Shown here: positions 58,489 to 64,000 of the stretch, piece by piece
Layout of the letters: each line of letters opens with the position of its first letter
Numbering within the stretch: position 1 is the stretch's first letter
Assembly: GCF_015291645.1 (NCBI RefSeq)
Contig: NZ_CP030055.1
Span: 4,216,001 to 4,280,000, forward strand
DNA: 64,000 nucleotides
Reading direction: 5' to 3'
Source of the DNA: Bradyrhizobium sp. CCBAU 53340
GTDB taxonomy: Bacteria > Pseudomonadota > Alphaproteobacteria > Rhizobiales > Xanthobacteraceae
Notes under the pieces: model-generated
The model's input: the letters and a program-made list of their open reading frames with translations, nothing else
Told to the model about the DNA's origin: nothing
Databases searched by the model: none
Program-made: the position numbers and the translations under genes

Positions 58489-58525
58489 GGGATAGGCCTG
58501 CCGCTTCAGGCGGCTGTTGTCGGGA

Positions 58526-59932
58526 TCATGGCTGCTTGCCTCCAGGTCCCGACGGTTGAGCCCCCGGCCCCGGCGCAGGCCCGGTCTGGCCCTTCTGGTC
58601 GCCTTCGCTGCTCTTCCGCTTGGCGCGGAATTCGCTGTCCTTGCCCTGCCCGTTCTTCTGGCCTTCTTTGGCGCCATCCTTTGTCTGGGCATCCGGCGCA
58701 CGGGTACGTTTGCGCGGGGCGAGGTCGGCCGATGGCGTCTGCTCGTCGCGGCCGACGATCACCTTGGAGCCGTCGGACAGATTGGCAAAGCCCGTGGTGA
58801 CGACCCGATCGTTCGGCGACAGGCCGCTCGCGATCACGGCGTCGTGCTCGTTCTGCTGGGTCACCGTCACCGGTTTCGCCGAGGCGATGTCGCCCTCGCC
58901 GATGACATAGCTGAACGTACCGATCGGCCCGCGCTGGACCGCCGACGTCGGCACCACCAGCGCCTGCGACAAGGTCTCGACCTTGAGACGGACATTGACG
59001 AACTGGCCGGGCCAGAGCTGGTAATTGGCGTTGGGGAATTCCGCCTTGAGCCTCAGCGTACCGGTGGTCTGGTCAACCTGGTTGTCGATGCCGGTGAGCT
59101 TGCCGGTATCGATCACGGTGATGCCGTCATTGCCGAACACGTCGACCGACAGCGCGCCTTTGGCGGCGGCCGCATTCACGCGCATGATCTGCTGCTGCGG
59201 CAGGCTGAACCACACCGCGATCGGCTGCAATTGCGTGATGACGACGAGGCCGGTGGTGTCGGAGGCGTGGATGATGTTGCCCTGGTCGACCTGACGCAGG
59301 CCGACACGGCCGGAGATGGGCGCGACGATCTTGGTGTAGCTCAGCGTCGCCGCCGCATTGTCGATCGCGGCCTGGTCCGCTTTGACCAGCGCCTCGGTCT
59401 GCGCGACCGCGGCGCGCTGGGTATCGGCCTGCTGCTTGGAGCCGGCATTGGAGGCCGCCAGCTGCTCATAGCGCGTCAGATCGATGCGCTGGTTGGCGAG
59501 CTGGGCTTCGTCCTGCGCCTTCTTGGCGACGGCCTGGTCATAGGTCGCCTGGTAGAGCGCCGGATCGATCTCCCCGAGCACGTCCCCCTTCTTGACGTCC
59601 TGGCCTTCGGTGAACTTCACGGCGATCAGCTTGCCGTCGACCTGGGAGCGCACGGTGACCGTGTTGAGCGCACGAATGGCGCCGACACCATCGAGATAAA
59701 CTGGCACGTCCTGGACGCGAGGCGTTGCCGCCAGCACCGGGACGGGAAGATCCGGGCGCTGCTGGTTGCGGCCGTTCGCCTGCTGCGGCTGCTGATGCAT
59801 CACCGTCCAGCCGAGATAACCGAGGCCGCCAAGGATCGCGAGCGTAATCAGGGTCATAACGAAGCCGCGGCCGCGCGACGTCTTCGCCGTCCCGCCTTTC
59901 GCGCCGTCCTTCGTATCCGGCTTAAAGAGCAT
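58526..59932 (-). CDS. mdtA: Membrane fusion protein, MdtA-like
   Basis: This is a 468-residue periplasmic adaptor linking the RND pump to its outer-membrane channel. An N-terminal anchor helix (VMTLITLAILGGLGYLGWTV) is followed by lipoyl/barrel-sandwich parts (GVGAIRALNTVTVRSQVDGK), a coiled-coil hairpin, and PISGRVGLRQVDQGNIIHAS. A C-terminal tail of about 70 Lys/Gly/Pro-rich residues is unusual. The start lies inside the nodT coding end (11-base overlap). Confidence 0.93.
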   Translation of the reverse strand: MLFKPDTKDGAKGGTAKTSRGRGFVMTLITLAILGGLGYLGWTVMHQQPQQANGRNQQRPDLPVPVLAATPRVQDVPVYLDGVGAIRALNTVTVRSQVDGKLIAVKFTEGQDVKKGDVLGEIDPALYQATYDQAVAKKAQDEAQLANQRIDLTRYEQLAASNAGSKQQADTQRAAVAQTEALVKADQAAIDNAAATLSYTKIVAPISGRVGLRQVDQGNIIHASDTTGLVVITQLQPIAVWFSLPQQQIMRVNAAAAKGALSVDVFGNDGITVIDTGKLTGIDNQVDQTTGTLRLKAEFPNANYQLWPGQFVNVRLKVETLSQALVVPTSAVQRGPIGTFSYVIGEGDIASAKPVTVTQQNEHDAVIASGLSPNDRVVTTGFANLSDGSKVIVGRDEQTPSADLAPRKRTRAPDAQTKDGAKEGQKNGQGKDSEFRAKRKSSEGDQKGQTGPAPGPGAQPSGPGGKQP

Positions 59933-61394
59933 TGACCGGTTTCTCCATTCGCGGCTCCCAGCCTCCGCCGAGCGCCTGGTATAGGCTGACGATGGCAAGA
60001 AGGCGTGCGAGCTGCGCCTGAGATAGCGCATCTTCGGCCTGGAACAATGTCAGCTGCGTGTTGAGCACGGTGACGATATCGGCCGTGCCGGCCCGCAGCT
60101 GCTGCTCGGCGAGGTCGAAGGCGCGCCGTGAGGCGTTAACGACATCACGCTGCAATTGCAGCTTGATCGTGGTCTGCTTGATCGAGAACAGCGCATTGTC
60201 GACGTCGGTGAAGGCCTGGACGATGGTTTTACGGTAGGTCTGGAGCAACTCGTCCTGCCGCGCCTTGGCATATTCGAAATTGCCGAGGATCCTGCCGCCG
60301 TCGAAGATCGGCTGGGTCGCGCTTCCGACCAGCTGGAAGAACGCCGCGTGCGGCTGGAATAGCGAGACCAGCGCCGAGCTCTGGTAGCCGCCATTGCCGG
60401 TGAGCTGGATGGTCGGGAAGAATTGCGCGCGGGCGTTTCCGATATTCGCGGTGGCCGAGGCGAGTTGCGCCTCCTGCCTGCGGATATCCGGCCGCTGCGT
60501 CAGCAGCTCCGACGGCAGGCCTGGCGTGACGCGCGGGATCGCGATCCGATCCAGTGAGCCGCCGGCGAGGCGCACGCTCTCCGGCGGGCGCGACACCAGC
60601 ACTGCAAGCGCATTGGAGTTCTGGTCGAGCGTCTGGCGCAGCGGTGGCACCAGTGCCTTCTGGTTGGCCAATACGCTTTCCTGCTGGGCGACGTCGAGAT
60701 CGGTGCCGGTGCCGGCCTTGCGGCGCTCGCGGATGGCATCGAGGATGCGCTGGGCGCTGGCGATATTGCGCTGGGCGGTGCGCAGGCGGTCCTGCGAGGC
60801 CAGCACCTGGAAATAGGCATTGGCGACGGCTGCGAGCGTCGTCAGCGCGACAGTGTCGCGATCGAAACGGTTGGCATGGGCGGTCTCTTCCGCCGTCCGC
60901 AGCGCGTCGCGGTTCTGGCCCCAGAAATCGAGCTGGTAGCTGGCGCTCAGCGACGCCTGGTAGTTGACGACCTCCCGGCCGCCATTGGTAAGGCCGGACG
61001 CGGAGGAGCCTGAGGTACGCGAATAGGTCTCTTGTCCCGTTCCCGACAGGCTTGGCAACAGCGCTGCGCCCGCCTGCCGCGCCTGGGCGTCCGCCTCGAC
61101 GATGCGGGCGACGGCGGCGGCAATGTCGAGATTGACGGTCTGCGCCTCCTCCATCAGCTGCGTCAGCTCCGCCGAACGGAAGCCGCGCCACCAATCCAGC
61201 GTCGGCGGCACGTCCGCCTTCCCCGCGTATTTGTATTGCGCGGGAACGTCGAGCGCGGGATCGGGCAGGTCCTGGGTCAGCACACAGGCGCCCGAGCTCG
61301 AGGCCAGGCACAGCAAGGCGACAGCACGGAATGTCCGGGACGCCGAACCCAGGAATTGCCGCACGGCGGCGGCGGCCGGAGTCCGCTGTGTCAC
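59922..61394 (-). CDS. NodT-family outer membrane factor lipoprotein
   Basis: This is a 490-residue channel lipoprotein starting at GTG 61394. The lipobox is SSSGAC, so Cys37 is lipidated. Two OEP domains follow, with WWRGFRSAELTQLMEEAQTV, VDAQARQAG and TQRPDIRRQEAQLASATANI, matching the NodT/OprM family. First gene of the operon NodT-MdtA-MdtB-MdtC. Its promoter should lie in 61395-61700 on the minus strand. Confidence 0.93.
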   Translation of the reverse strand: MTQRTPAAAAVRQFLGSASRTFRAVALLCLASSSGACVLTQDLPDPALDVPAQYKYAGKADVPPTLDWWRGFRSAELTQLMEEAQTVNLDIAAAVARIVEADAQARQAGAALLPSLSGTGQETYSRTSGSSASGLTNGGREVVNYQASLSASYQLDFWGQNRDALRTAEETAHANRFDRDTVALTTLAAVANAYFQVLASQDRLRTAQRNIASAQRILDAIRERRKAGTGTDLDVAQQESVLANQKALVPPLRQTLDQNSNALAVLVSRPPESVRLAGGSLDRIAIPRVTPGLPSELLTQRPDIRRQEAQLASATANIGNARAQFFPTIQLTGNGGYQSSALVSLFQPHAAFFQLVGSATQPIFDGGRILGNFEYAKARQDELLQTYRKTIVQAFTDVDNALFSIKQTTIKLQLQRDVVNASRRAFDLAEQQLRAGTADIVTVLNTQLTLFQAEDALSQAQLARLLAIVSLYQALGGGWEPRMEKPVNAL

Positions 61395-62346
61395 ATCGCC
61401 CCCCTGCCCGCCAGATCGTGCCGCCGCGGCGCGGCGGGATTAGCCGATTCGCGGGCGGACGGCCGGAGGCCTTTCTGAAGCGCGTTCACGGGATGCTTTC
61501 TGCGAAACCTGAAATCCATTCTAGCCGGGCGCGGAACCGCGGGACAGTCCCGCACCTGCGAAACGCACAGCCGACCATGCCCGCGACCGGACCATTGGAT
61601 TGCAAGATATGCCTGTCTTGCAGGCCTTTCTTCGATTCCAGCAAGGTTCGGAAACACAATCGAGCTTACAAAGATTTCATGTGATATTGCGGCCACACTT
61701 GCCTCAGAGGCACCGAGCCAGTCCTGCGCTCCAACGAAATCTTTGCCGCGGCGCAGCGCCGCTTAGCAGGCACTCATGTGGGACGCCTGTACGTGGCGAC
61801 CAAATCCTCTCCAAGGACATCAGTCGAACGCGCCGGCCCGCCTGACTTACTTCTCGAGCCGAGCCTCCTTTCGGCTCTTGAACATTCCATTCGCGTCCCC
61901 TGGGCCTGGCGGGCTGAGGTTACAATGAGGGCTACCCCGTTCGGGATCATGTTACTGTGCGTCTCGACATCGGTGCTGTTTCCAACCTGGTGGTACGTCA
62001 CCTCACTGGCCGGTCCAATGATCACGGCGGCGAGCAATTTCGCCGTGCTGCGCTTTTGCCGGGCCGTGCGTCAGAAACAGATCGGCGTGTCATCGCCGCC
62101 AATTTCGATACGACCGATATCGCGAGGTTTGACGAGACCTTCCGTAGGTGGCCGAGCGCGATGATCAACACCGGCTTCTACGACCGAAAGCCGCGGAGGG
62201 AGCCTGTCTGCGGAAACCATCTTGGCGCGCGGCAAAACGCGGCCCTATATTATTGGTCGCTGACCGTTTGCAGGGCGCGCTCGGATCCGGCGACCTAACC
62301 GGGATGGGCATGCTCGACGGGCGGTCGAACAGTATCCGCTGAGGTC
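61395..62346. other. Large intergenic region with a possible decayed coding stretch
   Basis: This divergent gap between the RND operon and cfa should hold both promoters. From about 61918 to 62298 one plus-strand frame has coding-like third positions (GTG 61957, RLDIGAVSNLVVRHLTGRS and ARFDETFRRWPSAMINTGFY). There is no ribosome site and no family I know, so it may be a decayed gene. A small hairpin GCAAGA/TCTTGC lies at 61602-61622. No tRNA or mobile element is seen. Confidence 0.4.
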
Positions 62347-63588
62347 ATGGATCAGCCGATGTCGAATGCCATCTCGGTGACGCCTGATGACGTCGAAACA
62401 GTGCTTGCCGACTTGCCGCGGATCGTTCGCCTCGCCCTGTCCTTCGGCGCGCGACTGCGGCGCGGGATGCTCGATGTCACCCTGCCGGATGGGCGCCTCG
62501 TCCGGCTCGGCGGACTTGAGCCAGGTCCAAACGCCGCGATGCGGCTGCACAATTACGGCTTCGCCTCGCGCCTCATCAATGGCGGCGACATCGGCATTGC
62601 CGAAGCCTATCTCGCCGGCGATTGGGATACGCCCGATCTGACGCAGTTTCTCTACCTGTTCTGCGTCAACCACGATCTGATCCAGGCCATGCTGCGCGAC
62701 AAGCCGCTGATGCGGTTCGTGCAGACGGTGCAGCACTGGTTCAACCGCAACACCCGCCGGCAGGCACGGCGAAACATCCACGCCCATTACGACATCGGCA
62801 ACGCATTCTACTCGGCCTGGCTCGATCCCAGCATGACCTATTCGTCGGCCCTGTTCGAGGAATCGACGACGGACCTGACCGCCGCACAGACCAACAAATA
62901 TCGCCGCCTCGCCGAAGCAATCGACCTCAAGCCGGGCCAGAAGCTGCTCGAGATCGGCTGCGGCTGGGGTGGCTTCGCCGAGTTCGCCGCCAAGACGTTT
63001 GGCGCGCGCGTCGTCGGATTGACCATTTCCACCCAGCAGCGCGACTTCGCGCAGAAGCGCATCCAGGAGGCGGGCCTCGCCGAGAAGGTCGAGATCCGCC
63101 TGCAAGATTATCGCGACGAGCGTGACCGCTATGACCGGATCGCCTCGATCGAGATGATCGAGGCGGTCGGCGAGCAGTTCTGGCCGCGCTATTTCGCGCA
63201 GCTGCGTGACCGGCTGCTGCCGGGCGGGCTGGTCGGCATCCAGGCCATCACGATCCAGGACAAGCTTTTCCAGAGCTACCGGCGCGAGGTCGACTTCATC
63301 CAGCGCTACGTTTTTCCCGGCGGCATGCTGCCCTCGCCCGCGGTGCTGAAGTCGCTCGGAGATCGATTCAGTATGCCTGTCATCCGCGAGCGCATCTTCG
63401 GGCAAGATTATGCCAAGACACTCGCCACCTGGCGGAATAATTTTCGCGCAGCGTGGCCGTGTCTGGTGCCCTTAGGCTTCGACGATCGGTTCCGGCGGTT
63501 GTGGGAATACTATCTCGCCTATTGCGAGGCCGGATTCCTTTCCGGAAATATCGACGTCCGACAGGTCATCTTCGCAAAGCAGCAATAA
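62347..63588 (+). CDS. cfa: Cyclopropane-fatty-acyl-phospholipid synthase
   Basis: This is a 413-residue SAM-dependent enzyme that adds a methylene across the double bond of membrane phospholipid acyl chains, typically in stationary phase or acid stress. The N-terminal lipid-binding domain (about 1-130) is followed by NIHAHYDIGNAFYSAWLDPS and MTYSSALFEE. The SAM loop is LLEIGCGWGGFAEFAAKTFG, with VGLTISTQQRDFAQKRIQEA after it. IASIEMIEAVGEQFWPRYF carries the catalytic Glu region. Two starts (62347, 62359) are possible. Confidence 0.95.
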   Translation: MDQPMSNAISVTPDDVETVLADLPRIVRLALSFGARLRRGMLDVTLPDGRLVRLGGLEPGPNAAMRLHNYGFASRLINGGDIGIAEAYLAGDWDTPDLTQFLYLFCVNHDLIQAMLRDKPLMRFVQTVQHWFNRNTRRQARRNIHAHYDIGNAFYSAWLDPSMTYSSALFEESTTDLTAAQTNKYRRLAEAIDLKPGQKLLEIGCGWGGFAEFAAKTFGARVVGLTISTQQRDFAQKRIQEAGLAEKVEIRLQDYRDERDRYDRIASIEMIEAVGEQFWPRYFAQLRDRLLPGGLVGIQAITIQDKLFQSYRREVDFIQRYVFPGGMLPSPAVLKSLGDRFSMPVIRERIFGQDYAKTLATWRNNFRAAWPCLVPLGFDDRFRRLWEYYLAYCEAGFLSGNIDVRQVIFAKQQ

Positions 63589-63610
63589 GAACTTCCGCCC
63601 TCGTCTTGTG

Positions 63611-63658
63611 CGGCTGGAGACCCTACTTTAGGGTCTGACGACTTCTCGCCTCCAGCCG
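63611..63658 (+). promoter_or_regulatory. Nested inverted repeats between cfa and cysK
   Basis: The outer arms CGGCTGGAG (63611-63619) and CTCCAGCCG (63650-63658) are perfect. An inner perfect hairpin, AGACCCTA / TAGGGTCT (63618-63625, 63629-63636), overlaps the outer left arm by two bases. It lies 13 bases before the cysK ATG. It could be the cfa terminator or a cysK leader structure. No T run follows. Confidence 0.5.
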
Positions 63659-63671
63659 GTAATTGCCTGAC

Positions 63672-64000
63672 ATGACCATCAAAAACGACGTTGTCGAAGC
63701 CATCGGCAACACCCCGCTCATCAAGCTCAAGCGCGCCTCCGAACTGACCGGCTGCACCATTCTCGGCAAAGCCGAGTTCATGAATCCCGGTCAGTCGGTC
63801 AAGGACCGCGCCGGCAAATGGATGATCCTCGAAGCCGAGAAGCGCGGCGAGCTGAAGCCGGGCGGCCTCGTCGTGGAGGCGACCGCCGGCAACACCGGCA
63901 TCGGCCTCGCCGTGGTCGCGAGCGCGCGCGGCTATCGCACGCTGATCGTGATCCCGGAGACGCAGAGCCAGGAGAAGAAGGATTTTCTCAAGCTGTGCGG
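63672..64000 (+). CDS. cysK: Cysteine synthase A, 5' part (runs off the window)
   Basis: This pyridoxal-phosphate enzyme makes cysteine from O-acetylserine and sulfide. The first 109 codons are visible from ATG 63672. VEAIGNTPLIKLKRASELTG is the usual N terminus. The PLP lysine is about Lys44 in NPGQSVKDRAGKW, and the substrate loop is EATAGNTGIGLAVVA, where many CysK have TSGNTG. The TAGNTG form matches the cysteine-synthase branch common in alphaproteobacteria. The rest lies to the right. Confidence 0.9.
   Translation, partial: MTIKNDVVEAIGNTPLIKLKRASELTGCTILGKAEFMNPGQSVKDRAGKWMILEAEKRGELKPGGLVVEATAGNTGIGLAVVASARGYRTLIVIPETQSQEKKDFLKLC

Overview
The window is high-GC chromosomal DNA from an alphaproteobacterium of the Bradyrhizobium/Rhodopseudomonas group. 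This rests on protein character and gene order, not a database search. The diagnostic clusters are the nos genes for nitrous oxide reduction, the nifR3(dusB)-ntrB-ntrC-ntrY-ntrX-hfq-hflX block, fused ispDF followed by cinA/pncC, lipA-ratA, and a PIMT-like/tolC/popZ/valS run. Palindromic intergenic repeats of the kind common in Bradyrhizobium sit mainly between convergent genes. I see no prophage, CRISPR array or intact insertion sequence.

Layout. 1-5035: 3' end of nosZ, then nosDFYLX, tightly overlapped (periplasmic N2O reductase maturation). 5076-8758: a second-type ftsH on the minus strand behind an FNR/FixK-like palindrome, two small membrane-protein genes, an unknown secreted protein, and an HTH remnant. 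8755-16608: copper amine oxidase and a NylB-like serine hydrolase (likely one operon), a divergent AraC regulator, a metNI-type ABC importer without metQ, and a DASS anion transporter. 16710-19306: enoyl-CoA hydratase and a cobalt-type nitrile hydratase operon (alpha, beta, activator). 19502-31287: queC, mazG, hflX, hfq and the NtrYX/NtrBC nitrogen-control systems with dusB. 31494-40485: ispDF, pncC, mscS, ratA, lipA, mpg, valS, popZ. 40789-47333: tolC, a PIMT-like gene, tRNA-Asn, and a membrane-stress operon (PspA, YqiJ-like, flotillin). 47334-50743: mosaic repeats, a prokaryotic glutamate-receptor-like channel, and several small ORFs. 50902-61394: tRNA-Cys, a DTW-domain tRNA modification enzyme, and a four-gene RND efflux operon (NodT-type outer-membrane factor, MdtA, MdtB, MdtC). 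62347-64000: cyclopropane fatty acid synthase and the 5' part of cysK.

How genes work together. nosDFY supplies sulfur for the CuZ centre, nosL delivers copper, and nosX supplies FMN to NosR (not in view). NtrBC and NtrYX are two parallel sensor/regulator pairs for nitrogen status, and hfq and hflX lie downstream. The serine hydrolase plus amine oxidase could open a linear amide and deaminate the product. PspA, YqiJ and flotillin form a membrane-integrity module.

The most unusual item is the pspA gene. Its reading frame is extended upstream by about 165 codons that resemble the N-terminal domain of IS200/IS605 TnpB (OrfB) proteins, while a strong ribosome binding site and an ATG lie exactly where an ordinary 222-residue PspA would begin. 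A perfect inverted repeat sits directly in front of the extended frame. Other points: a 57-bp relic shared between the ftsH 3' end and a gene 3 kb away, a four-unit 12-bp tandem array adjoining the FNR-like box before ftsH, a His-rich nitrile hydratase alpha subunit, and nested inverted repeats before cysK.
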